Shown here: positions 39,476 to 47,894 of the stretch, piece by piece | Position numbering within the stretch: the first letter of the stretch is position 1 | Layout: each line of letters opens with the position of its first letter | Assembly: GCA_013286655.1 (NCBI GenBank) | Contig: JABDFG010000007.1 | Location: 1-64,000 of the forward strand | From: Bacteroidota bacterium | GTDB taxonomy: Bacteria > Bacteroidota > Bacteroidia > JABDFU01 | Length of the DNA stretch: 64,000 bases | Reading direction: 5' to 3' | Notes under the pieces: generated by a model | What the model was told of the DNA's origin: nothing | The model's input: the letters and a program-made list of their open reading frames with translations, nothing else | The model's database searches: none | Translations under genes and position numbers: made by a program

Positions 39476-39594
39476 TTAAGGATTGGGGATGAAGGATTTA
39501 GACAGAATGTTATGTGATTTTTAAACCTAAAACCGTAAATTGCAATATTAATTAGTTTAATCCTGAATCCAAATTCCTGAATCCCTGATTCTCT

Positions 39595-40317
39595 ATGATT
39601 GTAGACATATTTATCCCCTGTTTTATTGACCAGATTTATCCAAAAGCTGCGGAAAGCATGGTAAAGGTGCTCGAAAAGGTAGGCTGCGCGGTAAATTATA
39701 ACCCAGAGCAAACCTGCTGTGGACAACCGGCTTTCAATGCAGGCTATTGGAGCGAGGCGAAAGAAGTGAGCGAGAAATTTATCAAAGAATTTCAGAATGA
39801 TCGTTACATTGTTTGCCCTTCCGCTTCCTGCGCCGGTTTTGTAAAAAATTACTTTCCTGAAATGTTCCATAATTCCGCCTTACACAATGAATTCAAACAA
39901 ATTCAAAAGAACATGTTTGAGTTTACCGATTTTATGGTGAACATTTTAAAGATCACCGATATTGGCGCCACGCTGAAGGGGATTGCGACGTATCACGATT
40001 CCTGCGCTGCGCTGCGCGAATATGGAGTTCGACGAGAACCACGTGTATTACTTGAAAAAGTAAAAGGGCTTGAATTACGTGAAATGAAAGACACGGAAAC
40101 CTGTTGTGGATTTGGAGGCAGTTTTGCAGTAAAATTTGAACCCATTGCGGTGGGCATGGGACAAGAAAAAGTCGGACATGCCCTTGAAGTGGGTGCGGAG
40201 TATCTTATATCAACCGATATGTCTTGCTTAATGCACATGGAAGGATATATCAAAAAACAAAACATGAACCTGCAGGTTATGCACATTGCTGATGTGCTGG
40301 CGAGCGGATGGGAATGA
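39595..40317 (+). CDS. lutA: LutA/YkgE-family (Fe-S)-binding protein (CCG domain)
   Basis: 'DIFIPCFIDQIYPKAAESMVKVLEKVGCAVNYNPEQTCCGQPAFNAGYW', 'DTETCCGFGGSFAVKF'. Confidence 0.85.
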   Translation: MIVDIFIPCFIDQIYPKAAESMVKVLEKVGCAVNYNPEQTCCGQPAFNAGYWSEAKEVSEKFIKEFQNDRYIVCPSASCAGFVKNYFPEMFHNSALHNEFKQIQKNMFEFTDFMVNILKITDIGATLKGIATYHDSCAALREYGVRREPRVLLEKVKGLELREMKDTETCCGFGGSFAVKFEPIAVGMGQEKVGHALEVGAEYLISTDMSCLMHMEGYIKKQNMNLQVMHIADVLASGWE

Positions 40318-40318
40318 T

Positions 40319-40651
40319 ATGCGTGAAGATTTTTTTAAAGATGTTTTTGAGGTAGTTTGCCTTATACCGAAAGGTCGTGTCACCAATTACGGAGCTATTG
40401 CGAAATACCTCGGCACAGCCCAATCATCGCGCATGGTTGGCTGGGCTATGAACGCCTCCCATTCATATAAAAAGAAAGTTCCGGCGCACCGCGTTGTCAA
40501 TCGCAATGGCATGCTTACTGGGAAACATCACTTTACAGATCCTTATAGGATGCAGCAACTCCTTGAAAAAGAAGGCATAAAAGTCAAAAATGACAAAGTG
40601 CTCGAGTTCCGAAAATTGTTTTGGGATCCTACTGAAGAATTAAGATTATGA
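40319..40651 (+). CDS. Alkyltransferase-like (ATL) protein of the MGMT family
   Basis: 'CLIPKGRVTNYGAIAKYLGTAQSSRMVGWAM...VPAHRVVNRNGMLTGK': PAHR replaces the PCHR active site. Start moved to the ATG at 40319. Confidence 0.88.
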   Translation: MREDFFKDVFEVVCLIPKGRVTNYGAIAKYLGTAQSSRMVGWAMNASHSYKKKVPAHRVVNRNGMLTGKHHFTDPYRMQQLLEKEGIKVKNDKVLEFRKLFWDPTEELRL

Positions 40652-40664
40652 CGAACGAATTATA
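40646..40664. repeat. Dispersed short repeat TTATGACGAACGAATTATA (copy B)
   Basis: 18/19 match to 35947-35965; covers the stop codon of the ATL gene. Confidence 0.85.
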
Positions 40665-41784
40665 CCACAAACAGGTCGCTGGCAATCTTATCCGCCAGTA
40701 ATTTCCCTTTATCCGTTAAATTCAACAGCGAATTCTTTTGGATAACGTCACCGGACATAATATACCTCTGAACTTCTTTAACACAGGTTGTATAATAGTC
40801 TTCTCCCATTTTTCGTATACAGTCTAAATCCGTACCCCAGATGGTACGCAAAGAGGTTAATATATATTCATTATAGTGCTGATCAGGCTTAAGAATTTCC
40901 TTCTCAAAATCAAGTGTTCTTTTTTCCAAAGCCCGTATGTACCGGTTATTATTCCGGACATTCCATTGCCGGCTATATCCATTGTAGGAGTGGGCAGAAG
41001 GTCCTAAACCTAAATAATGTTCCTTTAACCAGTAATTACTGTTGTGTTTTGACAAAAAACCCTCTTTACAAAAATTAGATATCTCATACTGTATAAAATC
41101 ATTCTTTTTCATTTCAGCAATCAGCGTTTCAAACTGGTAAGCTGTCTGCCGTTCATCTGGATTTTCCGATTTTCCTGATCGAATGAAGCGGTCAAGTGCC
41201 GTCTTGGGTTCAACCGTTAAAGCATAACAAGAAATATGTTTGACTTGGAGCGCAAATACCTTATCGAGGTTATTCAGCCAGACATCCTTACTTAAGGTTG
41301 GAGTGCCATAGATCAGGTCGACAGAGATATTGTTAAAGCCGGCATCCTGGGCATCTTTAACCGCAGCACTTCCCATTTCTGCCGTATGCGCACGATTCAT
41401 ATAACGAAGGTCTTTCTCTGCGAAGGATTGCAAACCGATACTCAGACGGTTAACCGGAGTTTCCTTCAATTGCCGTAATTTTTCATGTGTCAGGTCATCC
41501 GGATTTGCCTCCAGGGTAATTTCAGCATCTGCTGAAATTGAATAATTCTCATTTAGCTCCTGAAAAACATCCAGCAGTTCCCTTTGAGAAAGTAAAGAAG
41601 GAGTACCACCTCCCAAATAAACAGACTTGATCTCCTGACCTTTCAAGTAATTCTTCTGCAAAGCTATTTCCAGTTTCAAAGCATCTAAAAAAGCTTGTTT
41701 GTTTTTCAGTGAAGTGGAAAAATGAAAATCGCAGTAATGACAGGCTTGTTTACAAAATGGTATATGTAGGTATATACCTGCCAC
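40660..41784 (-). CDS. hemW: Radical SAM family heme chaperone HemW (coproporphyrinogen III oxidase-like)
   Basis: 'GIYLHIPFCKQACHYCDFHFSTSLKNK' (CxxxCxxC), 'SVYLGGGTPSLL'. Confidence 0.95.
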   Translation of the reverse strand: MAGIYLHIPFCKQACHYCDFHFSTSLKNKQAFLDALKLEIALQKNYLKGQEIKSVYLGGGTPSLLSQRELLDVFQELNENYSISADAEITLEANPDDLTHEKLRQLKETPVNRLSIGLQSFAEKDLRYMNRAHTAEMGSAAVKDAQDAGFNNISVDLIYGTPTLSKDVWLNNLDKVFALQVKHISCYALTVEPKTALDRFIRSGKSENPDERQTAYQFETLIAEMKKNDFIQYEISNFCKEGFLSKHNSNYWLKEHYLGLGPSAHSYNGYSRQWNVRNNNRYIRALEKRTLDFEKEILKPDQHYNEYILTSLRTIWGTDLDCIRKMGEDYYTTCVKEVQRYIMSGDVIQKNSLLNLTDKGKLLADKIASDLFVV

Positions 41785-43295
41785 TATTTATTCAATACAA
41801 TCCTGAACGTAGTTCCTTTATTGATTTCCGACCACTTGACGAATAACTCCCCCGAATGATAATTCTCAATAATACGTTTGCTAAGAGAAAGCCCAAGTCC
41901 CCAGCCACGCTGTTTAGTTGTATAACCTGGTTTAAAAACAGTTTTATACTTTGATTTAGGAAGCCCCTTACCAGTATCTGTTATGTCAATGTACACAAAC
42001 TGATGTTGATCATAAATGTCAACCCTGATGGCACCATTCCCATTCATAGCGTCAACAGCGTTTCTGCACAAATTTTCAATTACCCAGGCAAATAAGGCGA
42101 CATTCAACTTTGCAGTTACCTGCTCTCCATCATGCGGCTGAATACTATAGATAACATTTTTAGAAGTACGTGTTTTCAAATAGTTAATAGCTTCTTCCAT
42201 TACGCTGAAAACATTTTCATTTTCGAGTTTGGGTACAGAACCGATCTTGGAGAAACGCTCGGTTATCGTTTCCAGACGTTTAACGTCCTTTTCGAGTTCA
42301 GATATCATGTCAGGAGGAACATCTTTCGTTTTTAAATATTCAACCCAGGCCATCAGGGAAGAAAGCGGAGTCCCCAATTGATGAGCCGTTTCCTTCGCCA
42401 TTCCAACCCAAACCTGATTCTGTTCAGCATTCCTGGAAGTACTGAACAACGTATAGGCAATCAGAAAAAACAAGCCAATTACAACAAATTGCACGTATGG
42501 ATAATACTTAAGCTGAGTAAGTAAAATTGAATCTTCATAGAAAATAAATTGTTCGCCTTCTTCTCCAAAATTAATGACAATGGGAGGCTTGGAAGACTCC
42601 ATCTTTTCAATAGTCTCTTTTAGCCTTTGAGGAGTGGACATCTTAACCGAATCGACATTTCCGGAAGCAATCACATGAAGCCGGGTAGAGTCTGTGAAAA
42701 CAACCGGCACAGAGGCCGAATTAACAGCCACTTCCGAAATAAAAGACTTCACAAGATCATCCAGAACAGTTCTCAATTCCGAAAAAAGCCTGGAATCCTT
42801 ATAATACAAATAATTCTTTTGTCCCTTAGAAAGTGTGATTTCTATCGGATGATGTTGCTGACGCATTATTCGCATCTCCTGCTCCAGATAGTTTTTGTCA
42901 TTGACTTTGGTCGAATCCAGGTTTCGCGAGTTAATAATCGCTCCAGTGGCATCCGCCAATATAACAGGAACCGTTTGATTATTTTTAATGACTTCAAATA
43001 TAAAACTCACATCCTCCATTTGTAATGATGGATTAGCAAGTTGCCGGGTGCCGGTTGCCAATAATTCAACCTTTTTACGTTCCTCTATGGCTATTTTTGT
43101 AAACAATTCATTGGTATATTGAACGAGTTTTGCTTTTTTGCGAATTGCATCCGCCCACAATTTTACTTTCTTCCGTTCATCAGCTGCTATTTTGTTAACG
43201 AGCGTATTGGTATACCAAAGCGATAAGGCTACAATGAATAATGCAGCAATACAGAGCAGCAATTTCCATCGTTGTTTTTGCGAATAGATATTCAT
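41784..43295 (-). CDS. Sensor histidine kinase with tandem-duplicated periplasmic module
   Basis: 'MAKETAHQLGTPLSSLMAWVEYLK' (H-box variant), 'NLCRNAVDAMNGNG', 'DTGKGLPKSKYKTVFKPGYTTKQRGWGLGLSLSKRI'. Confidence 0.93.
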   Translation of the reverse strand: MNIYSQKQRWKLLLCIAALFIVALSLWYTNTLVNKIAADERKKVKLWADAIRKKAKLVQYTNELFTKIAIEERKKVELLATGTRQLANPSLQMEDVSFIFEVIKNNQTVPVILADATGAIINSRNLDSTKVNDKNYLEQEMRIMRQQHHPIEITLSKGQKNYLYYKDSRLFSELRTVLDDLVKSFISEVAVNSASVPVVFTDSTRLHVIASGNVDSVKMSTPQRLKETIEKMESSKPPIVINFGEEGEQFIFYEDSILLTQLKYYPYVQFVVIGLFFLIAYTLFSTSRNAEQNQVWVGMAKETAHQLGTPLSSLMAWVEYLKTKDVPPDMISELEKDVKRLETITERFSKIGSVPKLENENVFSVMEEAINYLKTRTSKNVIYSIQPHDGEQVTAKLNVALFAWVIENLCRNAVDAMNGNGAIRVDIYDQHQFVYIDITDTGKGLPKSKYKTVFKPGYTTKQRGWGLGLSLSKRIIENYHSGELFVKWSEINKGTTFRIVLNK

Positions 43296-43404
43296 CCCTT
43301 CAAATTTACCTAAATTTAAACTTCAAATCAGTTAAGTGTGTTCCTAAATGCTTCCCATTTTCGGCTATTACTTACCTCTTATAGCCTATGAATCCGACTT
43401 TCGT

Positions 43405-43418
43405 CACTACTCGCTAAT
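43405..43418. repeat. Dispersed word CACTACTCGCTAAT
   Basis: 13/14 match to 38168-38181; overlaps the stop codon of the AsmA-like gene. Confidence 0.6.
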
Positions 43419-46047
43419 TATCTTCCTTCTCATCCTTCCCACTTTCATCCCATTTAACTTTCAGTTTATCCGATTTCTTCTGAGTACCTTTTTCCGGTGC
43501 TTTAGTAAGCGTGCTGTCTTTCTTAAACCAACCAAACTCATCTTTCAATAGGCCTTTCAAATTGTGCTTTTCTTTCTTAATATCCGCTTTAATTTTTTGA
43601 AACATTCCTTTTCGGTCGTAGTTGATAAGAGGGTGATCAACAGTTCCTTTCATTGAAATAAATAAGGTTCTGCTCAATCCGTCATCTGCCACTTCACCAA
43701 ATTCATCATTCTCTTTTTTCACTTTACCTGCCTTTTGAGCCAATAATTCACGCATCAATAAGCTAATCTCGTAATCTATTTCATTGTTAAAGGTATGTTT
43801 ACCCAGACAGGTGAGGTTGAGAACGCTGTTTTTTATTTCCATTTTAGGAATAAAAATAGTTTGATTTTTAATTTCAATTTTATTTTCCAACGTAGCGAAT
43901 TTGATATCCTCGAGTTCCTTCAGACGAATAAATTTGGAAAATGCTTTCAAAGGTTCAAAATTCAACAATTCTCCTTTTTCAATTTTTATTTCTGCCCGGG
44001 CTTTTACTTTGTCAAGGTTGGCAATAAGCTCCGGGCTCCATTCGGAAGAATAGTGTATTTCCGAAGTTAATAAACCTCTTAAATTTTTATTCGTAAGCGT
44101 CGTTTGTCCGAAATTATCCAGTTCAGCAAACAATTTGCTGATATTCACTTTATCAAGCGAAGCCTCACAGGAAATGAATAGTCGTTTTCCATCACTGCCA
44201 TCTATTATACCACTCCCTTCCACCTTTCCGTCCATCGAGTTAAACGAAACAGGTTCGATGATCATCCTTTTATCATTCAAAGTTATCTGAGCATATATAT
44301 TCTCCGCCTCAAAACGTTTAAAATTCAGTTTCTTTATAGCTGTATGAAGATCCAGACGCAGGTATTCCGGAAACCGGAGTTCATAAATGGTATTGCGCGG
44401 AGTTGACTTATTTTCATCCGCCAATAGCTCGTCCAGATCAAGTCTTTTACACTTCAATTCGGCTTCGACAGTCAATGTTTCCCTGTCCAGAAAAATGGAA
44501 GGCAAAACATTTTTCACAAGCCCTGTTAATTCAAAATCGCTGTTAGCAATACGACCCTTAAAATCATTTATCACTACATCATTGTTATCAAATTGAAAAG
44601 AACCTTGAATACTGTCAACGCTGTTCTTATTACGCTTAAATCGCACCTGAACATCCTTCAGTTCTATTGTCCCGGATGTTATTGCATTTTTCAGATCCTT
44701 TTCCACAAACGACTTTCCATTTTTAACCTCCGGCAATTTTCCGGAGTAGGTCAGAACGACCTTTGCACGACCTTTGATTGATTCAATGGTATCTATCTCT
44801 ATAAACTTCTGAAAATTTCCAAGATCAAAATCGGCTCTTATATTCATTTTTAAATATGGATTGCTAAAGTTTTCAAGAAGACCATAACCACTTAACTGCC
44901 CTTCATTCAACTTACCGGAGAAATGTTCAATCAATAATCTCGATTCTCCACTGTTGGTATATGTCCCTTTAAGTGTCAATCCATTGAAAGTAAGCCCCGA
45001 TTTTTTATGGGTAATTTTCCCATCCTGAATTCCGAAATGAGCATTTACGACAGGAGTTTCAAAATGACTCCATTTCCCCTTAATACTTGCATCAAAATAA
45101 AAATCGCCCTCTTTCGAATAATCAGTTAGTTTATTTCTGTATTTATCAGGGACCAATGATAAGACAGAACCGATCTCCAGGTCACGTCCCTTCACCTGAA
45201 GATCAACTCCTGCAGAAGAATCCCGGTACGTCAGATTCCCTTTCAGGTCAAAATTCAAACCAGCCACTTTAATCCTCCCGATTTGAACACCATAGGTGCC
45301 GGATTTGTTTTCCATATAAAAATCTGCTTTTAATTCAGCATCCTTATTTTCCAAGTATACGGTATTGCCGGATTTCACCTGCAGCAGGAATAATTGCAGA
45401 TCCGTACTTAAATGATAGGTTTCTTCTGTAAATTTTCCGGACAATGTACCTTTGGATATTTTCAGACGATGAATCTGTTTGTTTGCGAGGTCAGTATAGC
45501 TCAGACAAACATTTTTTAAAACTATTTTTTCTAAAGCAAAAGAAAACTTTCCGGAAATACTGTCGCTGGAATCTTTCCAGAAGTGATAATTGTCCTTACC
45601 ATTCTTATCAATTTTTATTTTCATGACAAGATCTGCCAAAGAGAGTTTACGGATTCTGTAATTCCTGTTAAAAATATCCCGGATATCAAATTGAAGTGAA
45701 ACTGATCCGGCAAAAAAAAGGGTGTCCCTTTCGGGCGTATCTTTAGGATTGACATCCAAGGCAAGTACTTCCCTGAACTCAACAGAGGCAGAAGGAAAAT
45801 TTTTCAGTACAGAAAAATGGATATCGCGGGGAGAAACGACAACTTGCACATTCAATCGTTTGTTAACCTGCTCAATAATATAGGACTTGACTTCATCTCC
45901 GTAAAAATTACCAATGATCAATCCAAAAATCAGGAAGAGAAAAACGGACAGGAGCAATCCAATAAAAAATCGTCCTGCAGTTTTTCCGGCCGGTATTTTT
46001 TTACCTGCTCTCTCAGATGGAGAGATAGAACCTTCCTTGATTTCCAT
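43414..46047 (-). CDS. AsmA-like large membrane-anchored protein
   Basis: 877 aa; N-terminal TM; 'VVVSPRDIHFSVLKNFPSASVEFREVLALD', repetitive beta-rich body, AsmA-like C-terminus. Confidence 0.8.
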   Translation of the reverse strand: MEIKEGSISPSERAGKKIPAGKTAGRFFIGLLLSVFLFLIFGLIIGNFYGDEVKSYIIEQVNKRLNVQVVVSPRDIHFSVLKNFPSASVEFREVLALDVNPKDTPERDTLFFAGSVSLQFDIRDIFNRNYRIRKLSLADLVMKIKIDKNGKDNYHFWKDSSDSISGKFSFALEKIVLKNVCLSYTDLANKQIHRLKISKGTLSGKFTEETYHLSTDLQLFLLQVKSGNTVYLENKDAELKADFYMENKSGTYGVQIGRIKVAGLNFDLKGNLTYRDSSAGVDLQVKGRDLEIGSVLSLVPDKYRNKLTDYSKEGDFYFDASIKGKWSHFETPVVNAHFGIQDGKITHKKSGLTFNGLTLKGTYTNSGESRLLIEHFSGKLNEGQLSGYGLLENFSNPYLKMNIRADFDLGNFQKFIEIDTIESIKGRAKVVLTYSGKLPEVKNGKSFVEKDLKNAITSGTIELKDVQVRFKRNKNSVDSIQGSFQFDNNDVVINDFKGRIANSDFELTGLVKNVLPSIFLDRETLTVEAELKCKRLDLDELLADENKSTPRNTIYELRFPEYLRLDLHTAIKKLNFKRFEAENIYAQITLNDKRMIIEPVSFNSMDGKVEGSGIIDGSDGKRLFISCEASLDKVNISKLFAELDNFGQTTLTNKNLRGLLTSEIHYSSEWSPELIANLDKVKARAEIKIEKGELLNFEPLKAFSKFIRLKELEDIKFATLENKIEIKNQTIFIPKMEIKNSVLNLTCLGKHTFNNEIDYEISLLMRELLAQKAGKVKKENDEFGEVADDGLSRTLFISMKGTVDHPLINYDRKGMFQKIKADIKKEKHNLKGLLKDEFGWFKKDSTLTKAPEKGTQKKSDKLKVKWDESGKDEKEDN

Positions 46048-46230
46048 GAAATAGTGTTGGAATACAAATATTCTGAAAATTACGGGCTAAAATTCATAAA
46101 ACGGCCGTATCTTATTAATAACGGGAAGTGGATAAGAATAGTATCGAATGATCTCTGTATCAACAATTAATTGTTTTTAACTTATCGGGAAACCCACGAA
46201 TAATACTTCTCCATCCTCTATTTTTGATAA

Positions 46231-47463
46231 ATGGTGCTTAATTTTATCTGGATCGCCTTTTTCCTGATCGCCTTCCTGATCGCCCTGGTAAAACTTTTAT
46301 TCTTTGGGGATACGGAAATATTTAAGCTGCTTGTCGACAGCACCTTCACTTCTTCTGCGGATGCGTTCACAATATCCATCGGTTTAACCGGAATCATGAG
46401 TCTTTGGCTGGGATTAATGAACATAGGTGAAAAAGCGGGAGCCATTACTTTTTTTTCCAGGCTGGTCAACCCTTTGTTCAGCCGTTTGTTTCCGGATATC
46501 CCGAAAGAACACCCGGCCATCGGAGAGATCGTAATGAATTTCACCGCCAATATGCTTGGTCTTGGAAACGCAGCGACTCCATTGGGACTAAAGGCCATGC
46601 AGAGTATGCAGGAGCTTAATACCGATAAGGAAACAGCATCCAATTCACAAATAATGTTCCTGGTATTGAACACAGCCGGGTTTACGCTTTTGCCAGTAAC
46701 GATCATGATGTTTCGCGCCCAAAAAGGTGCGACTGACCCCTCGGACGTTTTTATTCCTATACTCCTGGCCTCTTTTTTTGCAACCATCGGAGGCGTAACG
46801 TTCGTCGCGTTGCGCCAACGTATTAAAATCTTGGACCCGGTTCTTTTGACATGGGTACTAGCCATTAGCGCTGCAATTACCGGCCTCGTTTTCTACTTCC
46901 ACAGTTTAACACATGAAAAACTCGTTATCGTTTCTAAAGTAGCAGGCAATTTCATTTTATTCGGAATTATAACTTCATTCATTACTGCAGCCTTCATTAA
47001 GAAAGTGAATGTATTTGAGAGCTTTATTGAAGGCGCCAAAAACGGCTTTGGGACAGCCATTAAAATTATTCCCTACCTGGTTGCCTTTCTTGTTGGAATA
47101 GCGGTATTCCGTGCATCCGGCGCTATGGACCTTTTATTAAAAGGTATCGGGTATATCCTCTCTGCAGCAGGCCTGCCTACAGACATTGTGAATGCATTGC
47201 CCACTGCCTTTATGAAACCTCTGAGTGGAAGCGGCGCCAGCAGTATGACGCTCGATACCATGAAAACATACGGAGTTGACTCCTTCGCAGGCCGCTTAGC
47301 CTGTACCTTCCAGGGTTCGGCCGATACCACATTTTACATAGTGGCTTTGTATTTCGGATCAGTAGGAATCCGGAAAACCCGCTATGCCATAACATACGGT
47401 CTATTGGCTGACCTCTTCGGATTTATGGCAGCTGTATTTGTAGCTTATTTATTTTTCAAATAG
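46231..47463 (+). CDS. Nucleoside recognition (Gate) domain protein, fused SpmA/SpmB-like
   Basis: 'SIGLTGIMSLWLGLMNIGEKAGAITFFSRLVNPLFSRLFPDIPKEHPAIGEIVMNFTANMLGLGNAATPLGLKAMQ' (SpmA) and 'FIEGAKNGFGTAIKIIPYLVAFLVGIAVFRASGAMD' (SpmB). Confidence 0.9.
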   Translation: MVLNFIWIAFFLIAFLIALVKLLFFGDTEIFKLLVDSTFTSSADAFTISIGLTGIMSLWLGLMNIGEKAGAITFFSRLVNPLFSRLFPDIPKEHPAIGEIVMNFTANMLGLGNAATPLGLKAMQSMQELNTDKETASNSQIMFLVLNTAGFTLLPVTIMMFRAQKGATDPSDVFIPILLASFFATIGGVTFVALRQRIKILDPVLLTWVLAISAAITGLVFYFHSLTHEKLVIVSKVAGNFILFGIITSFITAAFIKKVNVFESFIEGAKNGFGTAIKIIPYLVAFLVGIAVFRASGAMDLLLKGIGYILSAAGLPTDIVNALPTAFMKPLSGSGASSMTLDTMKTYGVDSFAGRLACTFQGSADTTFYIVALYFGSVGIRKTRYAITYGLLADLFGFMAAVFVAYLFFK

Positions 47464-47471
47464 CAGCTATT

Positions 47472-47885
47472 ATGTGGTGGATATTCGCTTTACTATCCGC
47501 ATTTTTTGCAGCCTTAACAGCTATACTGGCAAAAGTCGGGATCAAAGGAATTGATACCAATCTGGCCGTAGCTATTCGTACAAGCGTTATATTATTTTTA
47601 ACCTGGGGAATTGCTTTCTTTTCAGGAGGAATCCGAAATATTTCTACAGTTAACAAACAGAATCTCATTTTTTTGGTCCTTTCCGGCCTTACCACCGGAA
47701 TATCCTGGCTATTCTATTTTAAAGCCCTTGAAATTGGCAAATTATCTCAAGTTGCACCGGTAGATAAACTCAGCATTGCATTAACCATACTTTTAGCTTA
47801 CTTTATTCTGAACGAAACAGTGGATCTGAAAACATTAATAGGTGCCCTTTTGATCCTGGGAGGAACAATCGTTATTATTTTTTAA
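47472..47885 (+). CDS. EamA-family transporter, half-size
   Basis: 137 aa: 'WWIFALLSAFFAALTAILAKVGIKGIDTNLAVAIRT ... SQVAPVDKLSIALTILLAYFILNE'. Confidence 0.88.
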   Translation: MWWIFALLSAFFAALTAILAKVGIKGIDTNLAVAIRTSVILFLTWGIAFFSGGIRNISTVNKQNLIFLVLSGLTTGISWLFYFKALEIGKLSQVAPVDKLSIALTILLAYFILNETVDLKTLIGALLILGGTIVIIF

Positions 47886-47894
47886 CCTGACTTC

